A stretch of DNA of 64,000 nucleotides. Origin: Hygrocybe punicea. Taxonomy: Eukaryota; Basidiomycota; Agaricomycetes; Agaricales; Hygrophoraceae. Below, piece after piece: positions 23,226 through 34,530 of this stretch. The notes under the pieces are model-generated. The model did no database searches. It worked only from the letters and a program-made list of their open reading frames with translations, and was not told the origin of the DNA. The stretch lies in NCBI GenBank assembly GCA_963556145.1, contig OY744470.1:2356001-2420000 (forward strand). Reading direction: 5' to 3'. A program made the translations under genes and the position numbers. Each line of letters starts with the position of its first letter. Positions within the stretch are counted from its first letter, which is position 1.

Positions 23226-24300
23226 TAGTGTTGCCGTAGTTCGGTTCCGAACCTAGCCAAACCCGGTTCAAACCCCGAACCGAACCCTAAGTTCGGTCTA
23301 AGTTCAGCCAAGTGCTGAACCGGACCGCGGGTTCAGTTCCGGGTTTCAAGGCCTGCCGGATTTCCTGAACGGCTCCAAACCGCGTTCAAACCGCGAACGC
23401 GGATATTTTTAAGGTATTGATTTCATTTGTTTTTCGTATTTCTTTACTTACTATTTCGTGTTAAACGGCATCATGTGACCAGCTGTGACCTTTCATGCAA
23501 CACAGCAACATCAACGCGGGTTGAACACAACACAATTTGTGTTGTGTTCATCAAGGTATGTTTCGATTTTTTCTTAACTTTACTAATGGTATTTGCGACA
23601 GGCAACTCGACCGCGACCACATCGCGACCACACCCACCTTGGCACAAGTTGAATGCCAACGCCAAAGCAATGCCAAGGGACGCGGGACAGCAGCAACACC
23701 ACCACCACCAGCGGCAACGGCAATGGCAACCAGGCAATGACAACGGCAATGGCCAGCAGCAGCAGCAACAGCGGAAGCAGCAGCGCCGGCAGCAACGGCA
23801 GCAGCAGCAGTGGCAACAGCAAAAGCCATCCAACAGCAACGACAACCACGACGGCCAGCAGCAGCAGCAACAGCGGCAGCAGCAATGGCAGCAACGGCGG
23901 CAGCAGCAGCAGCAGCAATGGCCACGACAGCAGCAGCAGCAGCAGTGGCAGCAGCAATGGCGACGGCAGCAGCAGCAGCGCCAGCAGCGGCAGCAACAGC
24001 AGCAGTGGCAGCAGCAGCAGCAGCAGCGCCGGACGGCTCCCCCGCAGCCCAACTACCTCGCAAAGTGCAGCGCCGTATCAATTGATACGTGCCTGCCATT
24101 CGTGAGGAGAACAGAGCTCATGGGGTGAGCCCACCTTGGTCCGGGGTTCAGACCGCGTCTGAACCCAGACCGAACATGGAGAGACGGTTCGATGCCGTCT
24201 GGGTTCTGGTTTGGCGCAGGGCCAAACCGGACCCGAAGTTTGGTTCGCGGTTCCGCCAAAAAGGGTCGGAACCAGACCGAACTGAACTTCGGCAACACTA
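23226..24300. mobile_element. Non-autonomous hAT element 1 (8-bp TSD ACTCGCAA)
   Basis: Ends TAGTGTTGCCG and CGGCAACACTA are inverted repeats, flanked by ACTCGCAA at 23218-23225 and 24301-24308. Subterminal DNA is dense in GGTTC/GAACC words. The core (about 23690-24040) is CAG/CAA/GGC repeat, open in several frames and Gln-rich in one. A possible small intron (GTATGT near 23555 to GACAG near 23602) precedes the core. A TCAATTGA-centred motif lies at 24053-24112. Confidence 0.92.
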
Positions 24301-24831
24301 ACTCGCAAAGTGCGTACATATTCAACATGCTTTCAATCTAAATCATTCATGCCAATACAGGACATTCCCAACAATTCCGCCTCCACTTCCAAACATCCTT
24401 GGTGGGAATCATTCGAAAACTGTATGAGACACTTGCGATGGCAGCCATCTCTTTGGAACTGTACCTGTCACATTTGCGGTGCCCAATTACTGAAAGCTGA
24501 ATGCGATACCTTCTGCTGCAACAATGGCAAATGGCTTATACTGGCCCTCCCCCCTTTACCTCCTCGATTACAACGGATCATTCAAGACCCAATACATTCG
24601 AAAAAATTTTCAAAATTTTCACGTCGTTTAAATAATCTTTTCTCATTTACTGCAATCGGTGCCACGAATAGATTTGTGCACTTCAACACAGGAATCTCTT
24701 CAGTGGCCATCACCGGCAGAATATATCATCGCATTTTTGATGTAAAAGCTGCAAATCACAGCGTGCATTGCTTCTTATACGACGAAAACGAACGTGAATC
24801 AAAAGGTATTGAGTTTCAGGTCCCCCTCACA

Positions 24832-25983
24832 TAGTGTTGCCACAGCTAAGGCTAACGGTCAGCTAGTAGCTGTTGGCTTAGCTGAATTTAGCTTAGCTGG
24901 GGTCCAGCTAAGCTAAAGGCTAATGACCAGCTACCAGCTACAGCTACCTCAGAATCTTAGCTGCAGCTGGCAGCTAAGCTGCAGCTAATTACAGCTTTCC
25001 ACAGGTAGGTGTGCCCAAGTACTCAGGTATTTTGGTTTTGCCATTTACTTAGATGTATATATATTAATATATAATAAGGCAAAATTCAATTCAATTAATT
25101 AAATTAAATTAAATTAAATAATTAAATTAATAAGGAGGGGAGAGAGAGATGGGAGTGGGAGGAGAGTGGGAGACGGGGGAGGCAGGGGGGAGTGGGAGGA
25201 GGAGAGTGGGAGAAGGGGAGGGAGGGGGGAGGAGGAGAGGGAGGGGGAAGGAGGAGGGGGAGTGGGAGAGTGGGAGAGTGGGAGGGGGCAGTGGGAGAGG
25301 GAGGGGAGAGGTGGGGACAGGATGGTGGTGACCACGGCCTTGACTATCCTCGTCGTCCTCATCCTCGTCCTTGTCTTCATCCTCGTCCTTGTCGTCCCCA
25401 TCCTCGTCCTCGTCATCCCCGTCCTCATCCTTGTTCTCGTCCTTGTCCTTGTCCTTGTCATCGTCCCCATCCTCATTCTTGTCGTCCTCGTCCCCATCCT
25501 GGTCGGCCATGTCCCCATCCTGGTCATCCCCCTCCTGGTCATCCTCGTCCTCGTCCTCGTCCTCGTCGCCATTGCGTCATCCATGGAGGGTCTCGCTGCC
25601 TGTCATTATCGTCCTCGTTGTCCTCATCGATGTTGTTGGTGTGTTGTTGGTGACGCATTCAGACATGCGTGGCATTTGTTGAGGTGTGACCAAGTGACCA
25701 AAAAGTCACATGGTCCATGCGCCCCACAAATCCCTATATAAGAGGCTCAAAATCCCCCATCAATCCCTTCAAAAATTTTATTTTGTAGTATTTACTTAGT
25801 TATATTAAAATAATAATAGTATCTTATATATTATATAATATATCCCGGCTATGGTTGGCTGTAGCTGACCATAGCTGGCTATGCTCGACTACCGGCTTCA
25901 ACTAAGGAAATTTAAGAAATTAGCTTAGCCGTAGCTGAAGCTAACTTGGCTGGCCCGCAGCTAGCTTAGCCGCGGCAACACTA
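24832..25983. mobile_element. Non-autonomous hAT element 2 (8-bp TSD CCCTCACA)
   Basis: Ends TAGTGTTGCC and GGCAACACTA with duplicated CCCTCACA at 24824-24831 and 25984-25991. Subterminal parts are made of AGCTAAG/AGCTGTAGC words on both sides. The core has an ATTAA run, a GGGAGA purine block (25136-25320) and a GTCCTC/GTCCTT block (25345-25570). No transposase is present. It interrupts the Helitron Rep frame between Leu-Thr and Trp-Thr codons. Confidence 0.92.
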
Positions 25984-27158
25984 CCCTCACATGGACACAT
26001 GCTTTCAGAGATGACTTGATCGAATTCAACCCGTACTTATGACATTTGCACCTATTTCATAACACTTCTGAACACCATTCATCCGCACTCAAATTGGGAG
26101 ACATTTCCTCCTCCGGCAATTTCGCAGCCATCATGCATGCGAATGTATCCAATGTCGTGCATCCCAGAAGCATTCTCATCTGGAAAAACTCAGACACAGC
26201 ACCAACTTTCATGCCATCCCTCAGTCAACACTACGAACCGCTGCAATATCCCCTCTTATTTCCCCATGGCACCCCTGGTTGGGGATTAATGTCATCCAAC
26301 GACATCAACACCCATGCTGAAACGCTTCCTACCTCTCAATGGATTTGGCATCGATGCCGAATTCTATTTGATGAACATTTCCTTATCTTTGGCCGATTAT
26401 GTTCTGAGTATCTATGCGACATGTACTCATGTATTGAGGAGCAATGTCTTAATTTCATTAAAGACAGTTTGCAAAAAAGAAAGGACAACGGAATCCGGTC
26501 AGACCATGATGAAGATGCCAGTGATGACCTCACACTTCCTGCTAGCTTCTTAGGTTCACGCAAATGGGCATCTGAACAAACTGCCAACAGCCTTGCCCTA
26601 GCACGCACCTATGGTAAACCATCAATGTTCATCACCATGACCTGCAACCCAGATTGGCCTGAAATCATGGAGCACCTTCAACCTGGTCAATCTGCTGCCA
26701 ACACACCCATGATCGTAGTTAGAGCATTCAAACTACGTCTGCAAAGACTTATGGAGCTCTTGAAAACGAAGTTCGGCGTTTGCATTTACATCATCAAAGT
26801 AATCAAATTCCAAAAGCGAGGCTTACCACACGCTCATATTGTTGCTAAAGTCAGTTCCTTTTATATTTCCACACCTCATATCTCACTTAAATCAACAGCT
26901 CCATCCAGAACTCCCATTTTCATCTATCGACATGATCATAAAAGCTGAATTACCAACAGACAATCTCTGCCTCCGTGCAATAATAAAGAAACGTATGACA
27001 CATTCTTCCGACCATTTAACAAATGAAAACAGCCAGTGTTGCCACGGAAATCATTGTATCTATGGCTTCCCACATCCGATTACATCCACTACCTGGATCG
27101 ATGACAATGGCAGGATTCACTACTGATGACGAACTGATAACGACTTATGGATTGCACC

Positions 27159-27880
27159 TAGGGATGACCACGGGTCTTGAACGGGTCGGCTCGGCTGACA
27201 CCGCACCCGTACCCGTGAACACCTTACCTGTGGTGTACCGTCGCATCCTGCCATCCACCACAGCCCCCGTTCTGCTCTGCAACCTCGCAGATGCAGCGCC
27301 GGCGTCAATTGACGTGACGTGCTTGTCCGCGAGGTGATCAACATGGGGAACGAGGGGGGCATGTGCCGTCGGACGTGTTGTAGCGCGTCTGCGAGGTGGA
27401 CAAGAGGGGGACAAGAGGGGGACGCGTCGCCATCATTGCTGTTGCGTGTCCGCGAGGTGGACGAAGGGGGACGCGTCATTGTTGCGTGTCCGCGAGGTGG
27501 ACGAGAGGGCAACGCATCGTTGTCGTTGCGTACTGTTGCCCCATGCTGTTGTTGTTGTTGTCATAGCATAGTTAGCTACAGTTCATTACTTGATCAGAAA
27601 TTGAGACTTACCTGGGAAGTGGGAGCACCACCCCCCGGCCGCTTCCCTGCTCCTTCCTTTGACTGTTCCGGTCGGTCATCTGGTCGCCGCGTGCTTGCTC
27701 GCCCTTGGTCGTAGCCGTCGAGGTGGTTGTGGTGGTTGTGTGATGAACCCGTGACACACCGCCAAACCGCGGGTATGGGTCACGGTATGGTCACGGGTGA
27801 CAAAACCAAACACCCTACCCGTACCCGCGCAACCCGTTTTGGTAATACCGCGGGTTGACCTAAACCCGTGGTCATCCCTA
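27159..27880. mobile_element. Non-autonomous hAT element 3 (8-bp TSD ATTGCACC)
   Basis: Ends TAGGGATGACCACGGGT and ACCCGTGGTCATCCCTA are perfect inverted repeats, flanked by ATTGCACC at 27151-27158 and 27881-27888. The core has three or four units with GTCCGCGAGGTGGACG, a GTTGTTGTTG run and, on the minus strand, the GGTGGTGCTCCCAC/GGTAAGTCTC module shared with 3575-3690. A TCAATTGA-centred motif is at 27284-27336. It cuts the Rep frame inside Trp-Ile-Ala-Pro. Confidence 0.94.
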
Positions 27881-27919
27881 ATTGCACCGCTGATATGCAG
27901 CACACGTCCCTAAGCACGG

Positions 27920-28799
27920 TGTAGATGTGGCTTCGGGGTGGCTTCGGAACAATAAAGAGATGATCCTAACCTGGGGGTGTCAGCATGAAAGTGACGGTGG
28001 ATAATCAGTGTCAGGGATAATAGTAAAGGAAATGGAAATAGAAGTACAATATAATGCTGCCACGTAAAACTGGACAAATAACGATGAATCCAGCGATGAA
28101 CGGACTGAAAATGGATGAATAATGAAGAACCCGACGATGCCGACGATGTTGGGTATGGCGGGTCGGGTCGGGTCGGGTCGGAAACGATGAATGAATAATG
28201 GAACAATGATAAAGATAACGAAGTGAACAATGAAAAGCTAAGGGTCTACAAGGACGAGGATTTGAAGAGACTAAAACATGAATCTGACTATAAGAAAATG
28301 GGGACTAAGGGTATCTCTTTTTGTACGGTCATCGGGGACCACTTTTATAGTACATGAGTGTGTAGTCTACTTTCAGACATGTCTATTTTGGCCAATAGAA
28401 ACTACAAAGAGAAGATGGAATGGGGATGTGGAAAGGGGGGTTGCAATGCGACATAGACAGGAAAATGGAGGGGAAAAGGAATATCCAAGAAAAAGATCTG
28501 AAATCTCACATATATCTCTGAAGGGACGAGGGGATGCATATATAAGGCAAGTCCGAAGTCGGGGATCGAGTCTGATGAGATCCGTCTCCTATTATTAGAA
28601 CTCCGGAGCTGCTGAGGCTGCCGGATTTGGTCCAAAAGCGGCCGTCACAAAGCGGCATGTGTTGGGTCACATCGGTCACATCGGGTCATGTCATGTCGGG
28701 TTATGTCGGGTTGGAATGGGAATCGTTTGGAGGTGTCGGGTTTGTCCGGATTCGTGATATATCGACAATACGGACTCAGAGGGATGTTGAGTCTCTACA
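27920..28799 (+). repeat. Solo LTR A (TSD ACGG)
   Basis: 880 bases from TGTAGATGTGGCTTCGG to GAGTCTCTACA, with ACGG at 27916-27919 and again at 28800-28803. The same sequence occurs at 37938-38811 in the same orientation and at 32561-35041 and 39898-42772 inverted. It carries a tract of TCGGG direct repeats (28155-28180) and a TATATAAGGC box (28538). Confidence 0.92.
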
Positions 28800-29262
28800 A
28801 CGGAAACATTCTATTGGACCTATTCTAGCCTCGACATGCTGCGATTCACTGCGAAACATCCCGATTTATATGTATCTCCATTGTGATGTGACTGCGATAT
28901 GCATGCGATACGGGCGATACTTTGACATTACGCCAATTTTCTTCGGAGCTCTTCGGCCCCTTCGGAAACATATTTCGAGCCTCTCCGACATCACCCATGC
29001 TTACCATTCACCCTATTCCATTCCGATTCCGTTCCGGTTCCAGGGAAGTCTTTATGTGACATGTTTCACTTATTTCAAACATTAAAGCTCCTATCCTCTA
29101 GATATGTTGGAAATTGCTTCGCATGGTGCTATACCTTTTGTTTCAGTTCCATTTCATCCCTATTGCACCATAGTTCCGTCATGCACCATCTATTTGTCTT
29201 GCCTTCTTCACCCTGTATTGTCCTAACAACCAACTTCGCATAAATACCCTCTATAGTTTACA

Positions 29263-29701
29263 TGCTAGAGAGACGTTGGAGTGGTACCGAGGTACCACTC
29301 CGGGGGCTCACGCAGGACTCGAGGGAAAGGTCGACTGGATAGGAAGGATGGACTGACTACTACATCTGGAAGGCTACTGACTAGGTCAAACTGTGGGAAC
29401 CTGATCACGTGACTGACCAGGCACAACTACTACAACGTCTTGTATACCCCCGATTCCAGTCTATCATATCACCTCTTTACTGCACTGTCCATGCGATAGC
29501 TCCGCTATGCTCTATTAAACTTTGCGTTCCTTCTACAAAGTGCTACATATACACCGAAAACATCGCCGACTGTTTCGCACATGCTGCGCACATTGTGCAT
29601 ATCGTGCACATCAGAAACATCATCGCCACTATCAAGAGCACCTCTGAGTATTTTTATTAACCTTTTGGATTGAGATTGAACCCCTCAGAATTCGTACAGC
29701 A
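29263..29701 (+). repeat. Probable solo LTR of another family
   Basis: About 439 bases beginning TGCTAGAGAGACG and ending GTACAGCA, so the ends are TGCT and AGCA. Close to the start is a perfect hairpin, GGAGTGGTACC, GA, GGTACCACTCC. I find no matching flanks, so it may be a truncated or recombined LTR, and the ends are approximate. Confidence 0.5.
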
Positions 29702-32700
29702 CTGTGGTAGAGTTGGTATTTGATTCAGTTCACATTACTGCAGTGCACCCTTTCACCGCACATCCCACAGCTCATTGAGCAACTTGACTGCCACATATAT
29801 GTTGACGTCGTTTTCACTTCGATCGTCTTCACGTACCTTTACAAATATTTACACAAGGGACCCAACAATACATGGTACTCTCTCAAAAAGAAAAAAGATC
29901 ACGTATCCAATGAAATGGAAGACTATGTCCAAGGCCGTTACCTCTGTTCTGGTGAAGCCGCATGGAGAATCATAGGCTTCGATATCACTTACAAAGAACC
30001 AAGTATTGCCTGCCTACCCGTTCACCTGCCCAAATGTAACTTGCCCAAATTCCACGGCTCAAAAAATGATACAAATGATGGCACCTCTCTACTAATCTGT
30101 TACTTCAATAGACCCTCCAACCCCATCTTCGACTCTGTTACATACGACAACTATTTCCAAAAATTTGTCTTATACAAACTCCAAACCAATCATGTACTTC
30201 GAGAAAATGAATACATGGAGAAAGAAATTCCTAATGTCTCTAGAAAATTAGTATGCAAACGACAAATCAGAGTTAAAGTCACTCGCATCATCACTATCTC
30301 ACCTTCTGCAGGTGAACTCTTCTACCTACGATCACTTCTTTCACATAGACCTGGCAGAAGCTTTGAAGATATGTGTTGTGTTGACGGCATCACTTATGAC
30401 ACTTACCAACAAGCTGCTTACCAACTTGGTCTTTTCACTGACAACAACGAAGGCTTCCATGCCCTCGCTGAGGCCATTGCCTGTTATTGAACACCTTCCC
30501 AACTTCATTTTCTCTTCACATCCATAGTTTTAGAAGGTTACCCAGCATTACCTCTGTGGGAGAAATTTCAAGATGACATTTCAGCAGACTACATACAGAA
30601 CACGAAATCTGATGAACAAGGAAAAGACTGCACCTTGGAACGAATTGCCCATTACTTACAAGATGCAAGCAAATCCTTACGAGATTATGGATTGCCTGAA
30701 CCTCAACATTGTTCGCCAGAAGTTATCTCTGAACTGAAAATTTTTAACAGACAACACGATCGCCTCCTCCGCAACACCCATGAAATGGAATCCAATCTTA
30801 ATATGGAGGAAGCCAACATCTACCAAACAGTCCTCCACGTCATACTTGATCACCAAAGTGACCATCCGACATATACACCTCCACTGTTCATAGAAGGGAA
30901 ACCCAGCCATGGGAAGACATATGTCATGGATGCCTTCGCAACAAAAGTCAGACATCTTCAATTGATCGCCTTAATTGTCGGTACCAGTGTACTTTCAGCT
31001 TCCTTATATGAACGAGGCCGTACCGCCCACAAACTTTTCCGAATCCCTGTCACAGACGTAAGTTTTCAAAAATCACTACACCATTGCCTGACATCCACAC
31101 ACCCATGTTCAGAACAACGCTGAACTCCATTCCGATATCACCCTCAACTCTAACCATGCCAAACTGATCACAGCTGCCGCTGTCATTATCTGGGATGAAC
31201 TTCCAGGTGCCCATGTTTCTGCTTTTCTCTGTGTCAACGAAATCTGTCAGAAAATCATGAAGAACAATCATCCCTTTGGCAGAATCCCTTTTGTTGAAGT
31301 CGGTGATTTTCGCCAAGTAGCTCCCATAGTAAAAGGTCATGGTCAAACTGCTACAGCGCTTGGTTCCATTAAAAGCGCACCTTTGTGGCATGAATTTCGA
31401 ACACTTTCACTTCATACACCTATCTGCAGCGCCCCTGACATCGATTTCACTGCATTCATTGACCATATTGGTGAGGACTTCAACCATGACAATGCATCCT
31501 TAAACATCCTTCAAACTGTCTCCAATGAAAATGATGCCATCACTTTCCTGTACCCACCCGATATCCTTCGAAACCCTTTTGCATGCCTCCGACGAGCTTT
31601 CCTAAGCCCAAGGAACTGCTTCATCGACAATTTCAATGCATGCACAAATGTTACACCTACTCGAAGGCATTGAACGTAAGCAAACGAAGACACCCACTGT
31701 CACAAAATGATCCTCATTCACAGCTCAGATTGTTTTCTCAGTGCCGATTGCATAAAAGAAGCTGGTGAAGAATCATACAACATTGACCCCGACTATCTTG
31801 CTGAACAGAACCACAACGGCGCACCTCCACATGCATTACACCTCAAATGAGGTGCTATTTGTTCTTTGATGCGTAACATGAATGTGGAGATGGGTTTAGT
31901 AAAGAACGCATGTCATTATACATGACATCCACTGACGTTTCGTCGAGGTCCATGTCATAAACAACTGGACTGCCACTCTCGGCTCCATACACTGCATCCC
32001 TCAAATCACCTTTGAATTCACTCCTCCCTACACAAGCTGGACCATCATCCATCTTCAAACATCCCTTCGCCTGGCCTATGCGTGCACATTCCATGGCTGC
32101 CTCGGCTTAACATTAGATAAGACTATCCTCGACCTTCAAACCCCTGTATTTGCTCATGGACAACTTTACACTGCCCTCTCCCGTGTCCGTAAAAGGGATG
32201 ATTGTCATGTTCTACTACCCAACAATGATATTGAAATGTATACTACAAATGTCATCTATAAATCCCTGATCCAATGAAAATCTCCTTTCCTTCAAGTTAT
32301 CAATCAGTCTGATCGTCCATAGTAAGCATGCATCACCAATACTCCGCTTTTCTTTACTGTTATTTGCTCACCACTTCCCAGATACTCTGACTGTTCCTCA
32401 CATCACTCTGTCAACAACATGTCCTCCACAGCTATTATCTCCAGTATCATGCCCATCTCCTACCCCCGATATCTTCCTCACAACCCCTCTCTTCTGATTC
32501 TTGACATGGAATGGTCTCTCCCTACTACAATGCCTGCACATTGGCGATCCATCTTGGCGGTGTAGAGACTCAACGTCCCTCTGAGTCTGTATTGTTGATA
32601 TATCACGAATCTGGATGAACCCGACACGTCCAAACGATTCCCATTCCAACCCAAACCTGACGTGACGTGACCTGATGTGACCAATGTGACCCGACGTATG

Positions 32701-32932
32701 CCGCTTCGTCACAGCCGCTTTTGGACCAAATCCGGCAGCCTCAGAAGCCCTGGAGTTCTAATAATAGGAGACGGATCTCATTGGACTCAATCCCCAACTT
32801 CGGACTTGCCTTATATACGCATCCCCTCGTCCTTTCGGAGATATGTATGATATTTTAGATCTTTTCCTTGGACATTCATTTTCCCCTCCATTTTCCTGTC
32901 TTCGTCGCATTGCAACCCCCCTCTGTATATCC

Positions 32933-34530
32933 TAGTGCTGCCAAAGTTCGGTTCAGAACCGATCTGAACCCAGTTCGAACTCCAAACCAAACTGGAAGTT
33001 CGGTTCAGTCCAGCACCTTGGGCTGAACTGAACCCCAGGTCCATTTTGGGGTTCAGGCAGCCCCCTCGTTGTTTAAACGGTTCACGAGCAGTTCAGAACT
33101 GCTGAACCGATGTCCACAGGCATGTATATTTTGCTCACACGAAAGTTGTACTCACATGCCGATTTCGGCAAATTTCCATTTTTAGTCACCAAAGTTTAGT
33201 CTCAGACTCTCAGCCACGACAACACCCCGACAAATCACCCTTGAATGCAAGCATTTGAGTAAGTTTTTTACTTTTATTATCATTTGTTTTATTAATTAGT
33301 CAATGACAGTTTGCTCTCAACCACCAACAGCAACGGCAGCAACAACAACGAGAACGGCAACAACGACAACGGACAACGGCAACAACGATGATGGACAACG
33401 ATGGGACATGGGGAGAAGGGCAGCGGGAGGGTGGTGCACCCACCCCCTGTTGCAGTAGGTATGTTTTTTTTTGGTTTTTTTCTTAGCTACTCATTACACA
33501 AACGACGACGACAGTACCAACAACACAAACACTACACACCCGACGAGGACGACAGGTGGCGAGGACAAGAATGACAACGGCAGCCACCACCACCACTACG
33601 ACAATGACAACCCACGGCCCTCCAAATACAACAACAACAACAACAATGACAACATCAACAACAACGACCACAACGACCACAGCGACCATGACCACAAACA
33701 TGAACACGACCATGACCACGAGCGCGACTGTGACGAAGGCCACCACGCATCCCACCACCAACGTACCTCGCAGATGCGCACCGCCCTGTCAATTGACGTT
33801 GGCGCTGCAACTGCGAGGTAACCGGGAGGATGGTGGTGTGCCCAACATAGTGTTGCCTCAACTCAGCTGGTCAGGAAAAGCTGATCCTGGTTCTGATTTT
33901 TTGGTGCACAACCAGCTTTCTCATGGGCTGATATTTTGTAGCTATAGACCAAAGCTACAAAATATCAGCCTGTGAGCAAGCTGGTTGTGCACCAAAAAAT
34001 CAGAACTGGGATCAGCTTTTCCTGACCAACTGAGTTGAGGCAACACTAGCCCAACACCACCTGGTCATGGCTGAGGACCCGCAAACCCACCACCAACATA
34101 CCTTGCGGATGCGCACTGCAACCGCAAGGTAACCGGGAGGGTGGTGGTGTGCCCAACACCACCCAGTCACGTCTGAGGACCCACAGATTAACCCCCGCAA
34201 TCCCATACCCATGGCAACGGGTATGGGTACGGGTTGCGGGAAAAAAAACCACGATAGATTAGATAGCTACAGTAATATATTAGATAGCTACAGTAATATA
34301 TTAGATAGCTACAGTAATATATTGTAATTTTTTTTGGTAAAATGCGTGATAATACGAAAATTAAGTGTCCGAACCGTTCATGAACTCGGTTCAGGCTCTG
34401 AAAAAAAATCCGAACGGTTCACAGCGGTTCAGGTTCAGTTCACATAAAATCCTGAACTGAACCTGGAGTTCAGTTCAGAGTTCAGCCAAAATGGGTCTGA
34501 ACTGGACTGAACTGAACTTCGGTAGCACTA
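32933..34530. mobile_element. Non-autonomous hAT element 4 (8-bp TSD GTATATCC)
   Basis: Ends TAGTGCTGCCAAAGTTCGG and, inverted, TAGTGCTACCGAAGTTC, with GTATATCC at 32925-32932 and 34531-34538. Uninterrupted copies of the LTR elsewhere confirm the empty site. Subterminal GGTTC/GAACC words resemble element 1. The core is ACAACGACC-type repeat (about 33330-33770). The TCAATTGA-centred motif is at 33767-33824. It contains the 201-bp palindromic insertion. Confidence 0.93.
33848..34048. mobile_element. 201-bp palindromic hAT MITE (8-bp TSD GCCCAACA)
   Basis: Almost the whole element folds on itself. The arms (about 95 bases, starting TAGTGTTGCCTCAACTCAG) are inverted copies around a short AT-rich centre. 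GCCCAACA stands at 33840-33847 and 34049-34056. No coding content. Confidence 0.95.

Larger units (their letters stand above)
27891..29755 (+). mobile_element. LTR-like insertion (4-bp TSD CCGC) holding two further insertions
   Basis: Starts TGATATGC and ends CCCTTTCA, with CCGC at 27887-27890 and 29756-29759. Removing it together with the hAT element restores the Helitron reading Trp-Ile-Ala-Pro-His-Ile-Pro. Without the inner insertions it is roughly 540 bases, the size of a solo LTR. The flank could also be read as CACCGC; I prefer four bases because the end is then TG...CA. Element type is inferred. Confidence 0.65.
23131..32276 (+). pseudogene. Helitron Rep/Pif1-like helicase gene, interrupted and broken
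   Basis: Rep nicks and joins single-stranded DNA and the helicase unwinds during rolling-circle transposition. In order: a Cys-rich N-terminus (CTCHICGAQ), FITMTCNPDWPEI, the HUH motif in GLPHAHIV (His 26829-26831 and 26835-26837), FPHPITSTTW, and a Tyr pair in FTYLYKYLHKG. The Pif1 part has Walker A (30896-30919, GKPSHGKT), Walker B WDEL, VGDFRQVAPI, and motif VI HGQLYTALSRVR. Introns are seen at 26850-26898 and near 31059-31115. Insertions at 23226, 24832, 27159 and 27891 split it. In-frame TGAs stand at 26040, 27124, 27127, 30488 and 31848. At 26040, 27124, 27127 and 31848 the family normally has Arg. In motif V the usual Gln-Gly appears as Leu-Gly (FHGCLGLTLD). Not functional as read. Confidence 0.9.

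Noticed and set aside
23427..24128. Gln-rich 233-codon frame as a real protein
   Set aside because: The same DNA is open in most of the six frames because it is a CAG/CAA/GGC repeat. It lies inside a non-autonomous hAT element. I kept only the repeat description.
25114..25741. Arg/Thr/Met-rich and Asp/Glu/Lys-rich frames
   Set aside because: They are translations of the GGGAGA and GTCCTC blocks inside hAT element 2, with no protein family behind them.
27920..28799. A small DNA transposon with 6-bp inverted ends TGTAGA/TCTACA
   Set aside because: Two copies in direct orientation enclose a 4-kb interior with one shared target duplication (32561-42772), which fits LTRs better than independent short elements.
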